From contig JAEYTW010000119.1 of NCBI GenBank assembly GCA_023433835.1, forward strand, positions 1 to 12,221: DNA of 12,221 nucleotides, written 5' to 3'. Made by a program: the position numbers and the translations under genes. Positions 1 to 7,412 of the stretch are shown here, piece after piece. Numbering within the stretch: the stretch's first letter is position 1; each line of letters opens with the position of its first letter. The stretch is from Pseudomonadota bacterium (GTDB taxonomy: Bacteria > Pseudomonadota > Alphaproteobacteria > Ferrovibrionales > Ferrovibrionaceae). The notes beneath the pieces were generated by a model. The model made no database searches. It saw only the letters and a list, made by a program, of their open reading frames with translations, and was not told the origin of the DNA.

Positions 1-1
1 T

Positions 2-2335
2 GCGGCGACCGCTACAGCCGCCGCCGGCACGGCGACGACGAAGGCCAGCGACGCGGCAGCATCGGCAGCCAGCCTGCAGGATGCCGCGGCTACCGCCGCG
101 ACCAAGGCCGGCCAGGCCACCACGGCCGCCTCAGCAGCAGCGCAAAGCGCCATCGACGCCGCGGCAGCGGCCGAGGCGGCCTCGGGTGGTGGCGTCAAGG
201 TCACGGCGGCCGACACCACGCCCGAACTGCTCGATGCCGCAATCACCGTGTCGGGCGCGCTCACCAAGACCGTGGTCAATCCGGGTGGCAACGAACATCT
301 CGATCTTTCGGTCGACCTGACGGGCCTGGCGGCAACGGCCGGCGCGACCTTCACCGGTTCGATCCTGCTGCCGAACGGCAGCATTGCAGCACCGGCGCTT
401 GCGTTCACCGGTGCGCCCGATGCCGGGCTCTTCCTGCAGAATGCGACAGCCCGCCATGTCAGGCTCAAGGGGGGTACCCCTTCGGCCACCTCGAACGGCG
501 GCATCGCCGGCCTCCTAGGCGGCAACGCCGGCGCCACGTCCGGCAACGGCGGCACGGCTCTAGTGGCGGGCGGTAGTGCTAGCTCAGGCGTTGGCGGCAG
601 CGTCCAGCTGTTCGCCGGCGCCAGCACGGAAGGCGATGGCGGCAGCATATCGATCCAGGCGTCGGCCGCGCAAACGGCAATGGCCACCAGTCACAACGGC
701 GGCAACGTCACCCTTACCGCCGGTACCGGTGTCGTGTCCGGCGATGGTGGATCGATCACGCTGCGAGGCGGTCAAGGCGGCCCTACCGGTGCATCCGGCG
801 GCGTCACGCTGATCGGCGGCAACGGCCCGAATTCAGGCGGCCAGGCAGGCAGCGCGCGGCTCATCGGCGGCACGCCAGTGGACGGCAAGGGCGGTGACTG
901 CAGCGTGACCGCAGCGAATGGGGTTGGTACTGATCAAGATGGTGGCAACATTTTCATTACTGCAGGTGACAGCAGTGGATCAGGCCATGGCGGCATCATT
1001 ACCCTAAAATCTGGCATCTCTGCTTCGGGCATACCAGGACAAACCAGGGTGAAAGGACTGTTAGTCGTCGCCTCCAGCGCCGGCACGGATCAGTTCACGG
1101 TCGGCGATGGCGCCTCCGCGGAATTCTCCATTCCGGTCACGGTTCCGTCACCCGAAAACAGCGACAACTCGACCAAGGTTGCCACGACGAGTTTCGTTAA
1201 GTCACAGGGATATGTTCCTGCCGTTTCACCTGCACTTACTGGCGCTCCAACTGCACCGACTGCACCGCCATCTACTAACAGCGATCAGATTGCCACGACG
1301 AAATTCGTATCGCGTGACTTTCTCCCTATTACAGGTGCATCCCTCACTGGCGCACTGCTGCTGCCAAACGGTAGCAGTACCGCCCCCTCAGTTGCCTTCA
1401 CTCAATTCCCGTCCGCAGGCCTGACGATATCGAATCCGACCACCGGACGTCTCACTCTTCAGGGCCACACCGCTTCAACAACGGCAGATGGCTCGTCCGT
1501 GCAAGTCCTTGGCGGCAGAGGGGGGGCAACTTCCGGTGCCGGCGGCACTTGCCTGATCGCGGGCGGGACTGTCGCAGACGGCAACGGCGGCAATGTATCC
1601 ATTACCGGTGCATCCGGTGCTTCGACAACTGGCGCCGACAGAAATGGCGGAGATGTATCAATCACGGCGGGGACTGCCACCAGTAACGGCATTGCCGGTG
1701 TGATTACACTCGTCGGAGGAAGCTCCCCAAATAGCGATGGTGGCAACGTTATCATACTGCCCGGGCGGGGAAGTAATACCTCCCGCAATGGGTTTATCGC
1801 CTTAAAAGGGGCGCTGTGGTTTTGGAACTGGAACGATCAAGAAGTTCTTAGGATCGATCCCGCCGGACTAGTTTATTTTCAATCAAACGTCGAAGGAATC
1901 ACCGCCGCGCCTGGAGACAACACCAAAAAATTTGCCACAACCTCCTTTGTTCACGGCGAAATTGAAAGACGAAAGGAAGTAATTCAATTATCATGCTTCG
2001 ACTTAAGTTCCAGCCTAACAACCGGCGTCAAAAAAAGTTATCTGCGAGCGCCCTATTCTTGCACAATAAATGAAATTCGTGCCTCTCTACTGAATGCTTC
2101 ATCTAGCGGGCCAGTTACAATTGACGTCAACGTCGCTAACACCACAATTCTGCCAACAGCAAAATTAACTATTGATCAAGGCGCGACCACGTCTGTGACA
2201 TCAGCAACCCAAGCGATTATTGGATCAGCAAATGTTGCAAATGACGGAGAAATCACGATTGATATTGATGCGAGCGGTACGGGCGCAAAAGGACTGATCG
2301 TCAGCTTGTATGTTACAAGAACAGCGCTCAACTAG
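2..2335 (+). CDS. Phage tail fibre protein with Gly-rich repeats (5' end outside window)
   Basis: The frame is open from the left edge (nt 2) to the TAG at 2333-2335, giving 777 visible residues; the true start lies upstream, and the internal GTG at 248 is probably not the start. Residues 1-60 are Ala/Thr/Ser-rich and low-complexity, like the helical stalks of phage fibres. The stretch 'VKVTAADTTPELL' (about 65-77) is a common linker in tail proteins. Two Gly-rich modules follow (about 117-338 and 445-598), each opening with 'LLPNGS'. A motif typical of tail fibres recurs three times: NSTKVATTSFV, NSDQIATTKFV and NTKKFATTSFV. The C-terminal 125 residues, with 'GEITIDIDASGTGAKGL', resemble a domain often found at the ends of phage tail proteins, presumably for receptor binding or trimerisation. 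GC falls from about 72 % in the first module (541-600) to 37-43 % near the end (1921-2040), suggesting exchange of the tip. Host-range determinant of a prophage is the best reading; the receptor is unknown. Confidence 0.85.
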   Translation, partial: AATATAAAGTATTKASDAAASAASLQDAAATAATKAGQATTAASAAAQSAIDAAAAAEAASGGGVKVTAADTTPELLDAAITVSGALTKTVVNPGGNEHLDLSVDLTGLAATAGATFTGSILLPNGSIAAPALAFTGAPDAGLFLQNATARHVRLKGGTPSATSNGGIAGLLGGNAGATSGNGGTALVAGGSASSGVGGSVQLFAGASTEGDGGSISIQASAAQTAMATSHNGGNVTLTAGTGVVSGDGGSITLRGGQGGPTGASGGVTLIGGNGPNSGGQAGSARLIGGTPVDGKGGDCSVTAANGVGTDQDGGNIFITAGDSSGSGHGGIITLKSGISASGIPGQTRVKGLLVVASSAGTDQFTVGDGASAEFSIPVTVPSPENSDNSTKVATTSFVKSQGYVPAVSPALTGAPTAPTAPPSTNSDQIATTKFVSRDFLPITGASLTGALLLPNGSSTAPSVAFTQFPSAGLTISNPTTGRLTLQGHTASTTADGSSVQVLGGRGGATSGAGGTCLIAGGTVADGNGGNVSITGASGASTTGADRNGGDVSITAGTATSNGIAGVITLVGGSSPNSDGGNVIILPGRGSNTSRNGFIALKGALWFWNWNDQEVLRIDPAGLVYFQSNVEGITAAPGDNTKKFATTSFVHGEIERRKEVIQLSCFDLSSSLTTGVKKSYLRAPYSCTINEIRASLLNASSSGPVTIDVNVANTTILPTAKLTIDQGATTSVTSATQAIIGSANVANDGEITIDIDASGTGAKGLIVSLYVTRTALN
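350..1015 (+). repeat. Gly-rich repeat module 1 of the tail fibre
   Basis: This part encodes about ten imperfect protein repeats of roughly 14-18 residues with the pattern G-G-x-[V/I/S]-x-[L/I]-x-[A/G]-G, for example GGSVQLFAG, GGNVTLTAG, GGSITLRGG and GGNIFITAG. Alternating hydrophobic residues between glycine pairs suggest short beta strands in a solenoid or a trimeric fibre; the fold is inference. The module opens with TGSILLPNGSIAAPALAF, which is matched in module 2. Confidence 0.75.
1334..1766 (+). repeat. Gly-rich repeat module 2 of the tail fibre (diverged, shorter copy)
   Basis: It starts with TGALLLPNGSSTAPSVAF, matching the head of module 1, and also shares 'GGATSGAGGTCLIAGG' against 'GNAGATSGNGGTALVAGG'. 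It has about seven GGxVxIxAG-type repeats (GGNVSITGA, GGDVSITAG, GGNVIILPG), so it is about 230 nt shorter than module 1. Its base composition is less GC-rich, so the two copies are either an old duplication or separate imports. Confidence 0.65.
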
Positions 2336-2422
2336 CGACGCACGCATGTAATTCTTGCCCTGATAAAAGGACGATTGATGGCACCTTAGCCGAAATTGCC
2401 GGGCTGTGACCAGCGAAACGCG

Positions 2423-2459
2423 CATCGATCCGCCATATCAAGTGCGGATCGGTGTTTTT
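2423..2459 (+). terminator. Intrinsic terminator after the tail fibre gene
   Basis: CATCGATCCGC (2423-2433) pairs with GCGGATCGGTG (2444-2454): 11 bp with one T-G pair and a 10-nt loop, followed by TTTTT (2455-2459). It lies 88 nt after the tail fibre stop and reads on the plus strand. No T-run follows it in the opposite direction. The remaining sequence from 2336 to 2505 holds nothing else I can name. Confidence 0.85.
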
Positions 2460-2505
2460 GATAAAGCCCAATTTCCCCACTTCACAAGATCCTTGCGTTA
2501 TCTGT

Positions 2506-2534
2506 TTGACACCGTCGATGAGGGCACATAAAAC
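2506..2534 (+). promoter_or_regulatory. Sigma70-type promoter of tRNA-Cys
   Basis: A perfect -35 box TTGACA (2506-2511) is followed after 17 nt by TAAAAC (2529-2534, 4 of 6 matches to TATAAT). The expected transcript start near 2541 is about 15 nt before the mature tRNA 5' end, and the promoter lies downstream of the phage terminator, so the tRNA is transcribed independently of the fibre gene. Confidence 0.7.
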
Positions 2535-2555
2535 CAGCGCCCACGGAGGCCCGGT

Positions 2556-2629
2556 GGCCCGATGGCGGAGTGGTTACGCACCGGACTGCAAATCCGTTTA
2601 CCCCGGTTCGATTCCGGGTCGGGCCTCCA
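2556..2629 (+). tRNA. tRNA-Cys (anticodon GCA), CCA encoded
   Basis: The 74-nt cloverleaf has a perfect 7-bp acceptor stem (GGCCCGA with TCGGGCC), T8, a D arm containing GTGGTTA, the anticodon loop CTGCAAA with GCA at 2588-2590, a T arm CCCGG-TTCGATT-CCGGG, discriminator T as expected for cysteine tRNAs, and an encoded CCA. The first anticodon-stem pair (27-43) is a C-T mismatch (2581 and 2597). It stands between a phage tail gene and host genes, so it may be an integration landmark, although the phage gene lies on its 5' side. Confidence 0.95.
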
Positions 2630-2654
2630 ACTTCTCTCCTTGCCAGATCTTCCC

Positions 2655-4847
2655 TTATGCGATCGGCCGCATTTCGACAGCGACGCCGCCAAGCACCGCG
2701 TTGCCCGAGAGGGGATCGCGCAGATCCTCGTCGAACAGCGCGTTCAGGTTCGCGCCCGGGCGCTGGGCAGCCAGGCCGAGCCGCGTCCCCGGCATGTCAT
2801 GGCCCCAGCCATGCGGCAGGCTTACCACGCCCGGCATCATCTCGTCCGAGACCTCGACCTGAACCTCGATCGCCCGGTTGGCTCTGACGATTCGCGCGCG
2901 GGCGCCGCTGGCAAGCCCCAGGCGGCGCGCATCGTCCGGGTGTACCATCGCCGTGCAACGGAACGGCCCCTTGGCCAGTACCGGCAGGTTATGCATCCAG
3001 GAATTGTTCGAACGCACCTGGCGGCGGCCGATGATGACGAGGTCGGGCGCCGGCCGGCCGAGATCGGCCGCGGCGCGTGCCAGATCCGAGAGAAGTAGCG
3101 GCGGCGCGAGTTCGATCTTGCCGGACGGGGTGCGCAGCACTTCCGGCAGCCGAGGCTGGAGCGGGCCGAGATCGATGCCGCCGGGTGCCTTGCGCACCTC
3201 ATCGAGGGTCAGGGCGTACGGGCCCTGGCGCAGCGCCAGGTCGATCAGCCGTTCCGGCCCGCGAAGCGGCGAGACGGCGGCAAGGATCGCGGGCGCATGG
3301 TCGCCGGCCAGGCGGCCGACATCTTCGGCGGCCAGTTCGTCGTCATAGGCGTGGACATCGATGTCGGGCCCCCGCCCCGCGGCGATCGCGGCCAGGCGCA
3401 GCAACGTCTCCCACTCGGCCGGCTGGTCCGGCTCGCGCGGCAGCACCGCCTCGCTGAAGCGGGCGTAGTTGCGGCAGGAGAGCTGGGGGAATGGAACATC
3501 GTAGTGGATATCCTCGAGCGGCGACAGGCCTGGCAGGATCACGTCGGCATGACGCGACGTTTCATTCAGATAGATATCCAGGCTGACCATGAAGTCGAGG
3601 CCATCCAGGGCGGCGGCCAGGCGCGCGCCGTTCGGTGCCGACAGCACCGGGTTGGCGGCAATGGCGATCAGCGCCCTGACCTGCCCTTCGCCCGGCGTCT
3701 CGATTTCCTCGGCCAGGCAGGTCAGCGGAAATTCGCCGAATACTTCCGGCGCACCGGAAACGCGGGAACGACGCCGTCCCGTCGCCACGCCGCGGCCGAT
3801 GCCCGGTTTGCCTGCCGTATTGGCGGCGAAGGCCGGCGCCTTCGGAAACATGATACCGCCCTCCTCGTCGAGCCGGCCGGTCAGCACGTTCAGCACATCG
3901 ATCGCCCAGTTGGCGAGCGTGCCGTATTCCTGGGTGCAGGTCCCGATGCGGCCATAGACCGCCGCGCGGCCCGCGCCTGCCAATTCACGGGCCAGCGCGC
4001 GGATATCGCCGGCGGCAATGCCACAGCGCGCCGCCACCACCTCCGGCGCAAAACCAGCGACGGCGGGTCGGAGGTCTTCGAGCCCGGCCACGTGCGCGCC
4101 GGCACGGCCCAGCCGCAGCAGGTCCTCGTCGAACAGCGTGTGGATCAGCCCCATCAGGAAGAAGACGTCGCCGCCGGGACGGATGAACAGATGCCGGTCG
4201 GCGGCCTGCGCGGTTTCGCTGCGCCGCGGATCGACCACGACAAGCCGCCCGCCGCGCGCCTGCATCGCCCGCGCCCGTCCACGGAAATCCGGCACGGTCC
4301 ACATCGAGCCGTTCGAGGCGATCGGATTGGCACCGAGCACGAGGAGGTAGTCGCAACGATCGATATCGGGTACCGGGATCGACAGCCAGTGGCCATACAT
4401 CAACCCGGCGGCCAGCTGGCGCGGCATCTGGTCGAGGGTGGAGGCCGAATAGACGTTCTGGCTGCCGATCGCCCGCCCAAGCCGCGGTCCGTAAAGCAGC
4501 AGACCGGCCTTGTGCGCGGTCGGGTTGCCCAGAACGGTCGCGACGGCATCGCGCCCGTGATCGCGCAGGATGGGCGGCAGGCGCCGGTCGATCTCGGCGA
4601 ACGCCTCGGCCCAGCTCGCCTCGACGAACTGGCCGTCGCGCTTGATCAGCGGGCGGCGCAGACGGTCCGGGTCATCGTGCAGGTCGCGCAGGGCGACGCC
4701 CTTGGGGCACATGTAGCCGGCGCTGAGGACATCGGCGTCATGGCCGCGGATCGCCGTCACCCGACCATCGCCGACCTTCAGTTCCAGGCCACAGCAGGCC
4801 TCGCAGAGCGGGCAGATGCGATGGACGGTGGTCTCGCTGGCCGGCAT
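2655..4847 (-). CDS. Molybdopterin oxidoreductase, DMSO-reductase/formate-dehydrogenase family
   Basis: The 730-residue protein has the layout of a Mo-bisMGD catalytic subunit. An N-terminal [4Fe-4S] site is formed by C12, C15, C19 and C47, followed by the family's Pro-Lys-Gly (48-50). Cofactor-binding segments follow (LLVLGANPIASNG 168-180, VVVDPRRSETAQAADRHL 203-220), and a C-terminal beta-barrel cofactor domain begins near 605 (SNNSWMHNLP, SLPHGWGHDMPG). No twin-Arg signal is visible, so it is probably cytoplasmic. Where formate dehydrogenases carry Cys/SeCys as Mo ligand (near 140) I see 'YSASTLDQMP' (133-142) with no Cys, so a Ser or Asp ligand and a substrate other than formate are possible. 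No electron-transfer subunit or chaperone gene is adjacent. The ATG at 4847 has the Shine-Dalgarno AGGGAGGT 7 nt upstream, inside a hairpin. Last gene of the minus-strand run, 72 nt after ybaL. Family certain, substrate unknown. Confidence 0.9.
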   Translation of the reverse strand: MPASETTVHRICPLCEACCGLELKVGDGRVTAIRGHDADVLSAGYMCPKGVALRDLHDDPDRLRRPLIKRDGQFVEASWAEAFAEIDRRLPPILRDHGRDAVATVLGNPTAHKAGLLLYGPRLGRAIGSQNVYSASTLDQMPRQLAAGLMYGHWLSIPVPDIDRCDYLLVLGANPIASNGSMWTVPDFRGRARAMQARGGRLVVVDPRRSETAQAADRHLFIRPGGDVFFLMGLIHTLFDEDLLRLGRAGAHVAGLEDLRPAVAGFAPEVVAARCGIAAGDIRALARELAGAGRAAVYGRIGTCTQEYGTLANWAIDVLNVLTGRLDEEGGIMFPKAPAFAANTAGKPGIGRGVATGRRRSRVSGAPEVFGEFPLTCLAEEIETPGEGQVRALIAIAANPVLSAPNGARLAAALDGLDFMVSLDIYLNETSRHADVILPGLSPLEDIHYDVPFPQLSCRNYARFSEAVLPREPDQPAEWETLLRLAAIAAGRGPDIDVHAYDDELAAEDVGRLAGDHAPAILAAVSPLRGPERLIDLALRQGPYALTLDEVRKAPGGIDLGPLQPRLPEVLRTPSGKIELAPPLLLSDLARAAADLGRPAPDLVIIGRRQVRSNNSWMHNLPVLAKGPFRCTAMVHPDDARRLGLASGARARIVRANRAIEVQVEVSDEMMPGVVSLPHGWGHDMPGTRLGLAAQRPGANLNALFDEDLRDPLSGNAVLGGVAVEMRPIA

Positions 4848-4848
4848 G

Positions 4849-4871
4849 CTGGCAACCTCCCTGGTTGCCAG
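4849..4871 (-). promoter_or_regulatory. Hairpin enclosing the RBS of the molybdoenzyme gene
   Basis: In the minus-strand RNA CUGGCAACC and GGUUGCCAG form a perfect 9-bp stem around the 5-nt loop AGGGA. The Shine-Dalgarno AGGGAGGU occupies the loop and the first bases of the 3' arm, and the stem ends 1 nt before AUG. It could hide the ribosome site or, as DNA, be a dimeric repressor operator; the sequence does not decide between these. Confidence 0.6.
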
Positions 4872-4919
4872 TCATCCTGACAGTTTTCGCGCGCGGCTCA
4901 ATGACTTCCGAGGTAACGG

Positions 4920-6638
4920 TCAGGCGACCAGGCCACGACGGATATCCTTGACGGCCTCCGTCGCCGCCGGCTCGTCGAGGCCGTCGGCCAGCAGGCTTTC
5001 GAGCATCATGGCCAGGCCGAGTTCACGATCGTTGACCACCACGCGATCGGCGCCGCGGGCAACGAGATGGCTGCGTTCGACTTCGCCCGCGGCACGGGCG
5101 ATCACATGGAGATCGGGATTGGCGGCGTGGGCCAGTGCTGCGATCTCGCCGGCCTGCAGCGGGTCGGCCAAGGTCACCACCACCAGCCTCGCCTGGTTCA
5201 GCCAGGCCGCCTCGATCACCGCGGCGGCCGCGGCGTTGCCATAGATCACGCGCTCACCCTCGGCCGTCAGCCGCTCGACGATGGTCGGGTCCTGCTCGAT
5301 CACCACCACCTCGCGGCCACGATCCTTGAGGCCACCGGCGATCAGCCGCCCGACCCGGCCGTAGCCTATCAGCACGACATGGCCTTGCGGGGCGGTTAGG
5401 TCGCCCCCTTCCACCTCGGCCGTCTCCGCTTCGGCCGGGGCAAGCCGGGCCACCCAGGCCTTGCGACCGAGCCAGCGTGACAAGGGTCGCACAGCGGCGA
5501 ACATCAGCGGGTTGATGACGATCGAGAGCACGGCACCGGCGATGATCAGGTCACGCGCCTCGTCCGACAACAGCCCGAGCATCCCGCCCAACCCGGCCAG
5601 GATGAACGAGAATTCGCCGATCTGGGCCAGGCTCGCCGACACGGTGAGCGCGGTGCGCAACGGCCGGCGGAAGGCCAGCATGATGCAGGCGGCGACCGCT
5701 GCCTTGGCCACCACGACCACGACCAGCACGCCAAGCACGGCCAGCGGATGGGCCGTCACCGCCTCGATATCGAACATCAGTCCGAGCGAGATGAAGAACG
5801 GCACCGCGATCGCCTGTTTCAGCGGCAGCGTATCGTTGGCGGCACGCCGGCTGAGATCGGATTCGCCGAGCGCCACGCCGGCCAGGAAGGCGCCGAGAGC
5901 GACGGTCACGCCGAAGACATAGGCGGCACCGAAAGCCAGCCCCAGCCCCAGCACCAGGATCGCCAGCGTATAGAGCTCGCGCGAGCCGGTGCGCGCCGCC
6001 TGGGCCAGCGCCCAGGGCGCCAGCTTGCGGCCGATCAGCAAGGCCACCGCGAAGAAGGCCACGCCCTTGACGATGGCCATGCCCAGGCTGACGCCGATCT
6101 CGCTGCCGGTCGCGGTCGCGTCCGTTACCGCGGGCAGCAGCAGCAGGACCAGGACGATGAAGACGTCCTCGGCCACCAGCCAGCCGACCGCGATACGCCC
6201 GCCGCTGCCGTCGAGCTCGCGCCGCTCCTCCAGCGCCCGGCGCATCACCACGGTCGAGGCGACCGACAGCGCCAGGCCGAACACGATCGCCTCGCCCCAG
6301 CGCCAGTCCCAGGCGGTAGCCAGCAGCGCGCCGAGCAGCGTCGTGATCGCCATCTGCACAACCGCGCCGGGCAGGGCGATGGTCCTGACCGCGATCAGGT
6401 CGCGCAAGGAAAAGGTCAGGCCCACCCCGAACATCAGCAGAACCAGGCCGATATCGCCGAGTTGCACCGCCAGGCTGTCGTCACCGACAAGTTCGGCCGT
6501 GAACGGCCCGACCGCCATGCCCGCCAGCAGATAGCCCACCAGCGGCGACAGCCGCAGGCGCAGCGCGGCCAGGCCCAGCCCGAAAGCCATGACCAACCCG
6601 ATCACCAGCGTGGCAATCAATGCGGTTTCCTGCAGCAT
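4920..6638 (-). CDS. ybaL: YbaL/Kef-type monovalent cation:proton antiporter (CPA2) with TrkA-N domain
   Basis: The 572-residue protein begins with a hydrophobic domain of about 12 membrane segments (residues 5-385). Residues LSPLVGYLLAGMAVGPF (30-46), AEDVF (156-160) and AQIGEFSF (338-345) are typical of CPA2 exchangers; the acidic pair at 157-158 is the expected cation/proton site. A cytoplasmic TrkA-N/RCK domain (about 418-535) has the Rossmann motif GYGRVG (425-430) and an acidic end of the second strand (E448, D450), so NAD(H) binding is likely. E. coli YbaL is 558 residues, so the length is normal. I chose the ATG at 6638, preceded closely by GAGGGAGA, over an ATG at 6692 that would add 18 non-conserved residues. 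Expected role: K+ or Na+ efflux in exchange for protons at the inner membrane. It starts 84 nt after mtgA. Confidence 0.9.
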   Translation of the reverse strand: MLQETALIATLVIGLVMAFGLGLAALRLRLSPLVGYLLAGMAVGPFTAELVGDDSLAVQLGDIGLVLLMFGVGLTFSLRDLIAVRTIALPGAVVQMAITTLLGALLATAWDWRWGEAIVFGLALSVASTVVMRRALEERRELDGSGGRIAVGWLVAEDVFIVLVLLLLPAVTDATATGSEIGVSLGMAIVKGVAFFAVALLIGRKLAPWALAQAARTGSRELYTLAILVLGLGLAFGAAYVFGVTVALGAFLAGVALGESDLSRRAANDTLPLKQAIAVPFFISLGLMFDIEAVTAHPLAVLGVLVVVVVAKAAVAACIMLAFRRPLRTALTVSASLAQIGEFSFILAGLGGMLGLLSDEARDLIIAGAVLSIVINPLMFAAVRPLSRWLGRKAWVARLAPAEAETAEVEGGDLTAPQGHVVLIGYGRVGRLIAGGLKDRGREVVVIEQDPTIVERLTAEGERVIYGNAAAAAVIEAAWLNQARLVVVTLADPLQAGEIAALAHAANPDLHVIARAAGEVERSHLVARGADRVVVNDRELGLAMMLESLLADGLDEPAATEAVKDIRRGLVA

Positions 6639-6656
6639 TCTCCCTCGCTTACCTCT

Positions 6657-6678
6657 GCCGACATTGGGCAATGCCGGC
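6657..6678 (-). other. Hairpin in the mtgA-ybaL gap
   Basis: GCCGACATT (6657-6665) and AATGCCGGC (6670-6678) form a 9-bp stem with a 4-nt loop. The only non-Watson-Crick position is a G-U in minus-strand RNA and would be A-C in plus-strand RNA, so it fits a minus-strand transcript better. No U-run follows, so it is not a standard terminator. It lies 19 nt upstream of the ybaL ATG and may affect mRNA processing or stability. Confidence 0.4.
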
Positions 6679-6722
6679 CCGTGATTCGTCAACCGACCAG
6701 GAGGTGGAGGCCAGATGGCTAC

Positions 6723-7403
6723 TCAATCACCGATGCAGTCCAGCAACGGCCCGAGCTGACCGATGCGGCCCTGGATGGTGCCGGCCCGCCCGGCGATATA
6801 GCGGGTGGGAGTGGCCGGCGACCAGCGCCGCGGGTTGGGCAGCACGGCGGCGAGCAGCGCGGCCTCCCGGCCGGTAAGCGCCTTGGCCGGTTTCCTGAAA
6901 TAGGCCTGGGCCGCAGCCTCCGCACCATAGATCCCGTCGCCCCATTCGGCGATGTTGAGATAGACCTCGATGATTCGCCGCTTGGGCCACAGGAAATCGA
7001 TGGCCAGCGCCAGCGGCGCCTCGATGGCCTTGCGCGCGAAACCGCCGCCCGGCCACAGGAACAGGTTGCGGGCGACCTGCATCGTGATCGTCGAGGCGCC
7101 GCGCAGGCGGCCATCCTCCTCGTAATCGTCGATCGCATCGGCCACCGCGCCCCAATCGATGCCGTGATGCCGGCAGAAGCGGTTGTCCTCCGACGCGATC
7201 ACCGAACGCGGCAGGGCCGCGGCGACGGCATCGAGCGGCACGGCGTCGCGCCGGATCGTGCCGGCTTCGGGCAGGCGCAGCAGCATCAGCGGCGTAACCG
7301 GCGGCCCGACCCAGCGATAGACGACCAGCAGCACGGCCACCAGGCCGATCAGGCCGGCGACCGTCAGTCCGGCCAGGCGCAGGATACGACGCGCGGGCGT
7401 CAT
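6723..7403 (-). CDS. mtgA: Monofunctional peptidoglycan transglycosylase MtgA (GT51)
   Basis: The 226-residue enzyme polymerises lipid II into glycan strands at the outer face of the inner membrane and lacks a transpeptidase domain. One N-terminal membrane anchor spans about 10-29. All GT51 motifs are visible in order: SEDNRFCRHHGIDW (71-84) with the first catalytic Glu E72, GASTITMQVARNLFLW (102-117), RKAIEAPLA (124-132) with the second Glu E128, KRRIIEVYLNIAEWG (141-155), and GIYGAEAAAQAYF (157-169). The length is normal for the family. The ATG at 7403 lies 9 nt after the stop of the DUF4239 gene and has only a weak Shine-Dalgarno, so translational coupling is likely. Confidence 0.95.
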   Translation of the reverse strand: MTPARRILRLAGLTVAGLIGLVAVLLVVYRWVGPPVTPLMLLRLPEAGTIRRDAVPLDAVAAALPRSVIASEDNRFCRHHGIDWGAVADAIDDYEEDGRLRGASTITMQVARNLFLWPGGGFARKAIEAPLALAIDFLWPKRRIIEVYLNIAEWGDGIYGAEAAAQAYFRKPAKALTGREAALLAAVLPNPRRWSPATPTRYIAGRAGTIQGRIGQLGPLLDCIGD

Positions 7404-7412
7404 CGGCCCCGG

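Noticed and set aside
350..1766. Gly-rich repeats as a CRISPR array, collagen (GXY) or PE-PGRS protein
   Set aside because: No exact DNA repeats with spacers, no GXY triplet period, and the NSxxxATTxFV motifs place the gene among phage fibres.
2406..2531. GTG-started 41-codon ORF between the tail fibre and tRNA
   Set aside because: It runs through the terminator hairpin and the tRNA promoter and has no Shine-Dalgarno.
3297..4880. 527-codon plus-strand ORF opposite the molybdoenzyme gene
   Set aside because: It mirrors the coding strand of a clear family member, is rich in Arg, Gln, His and Ala, and shows no domain motif: a GC-driven antisense shadow.
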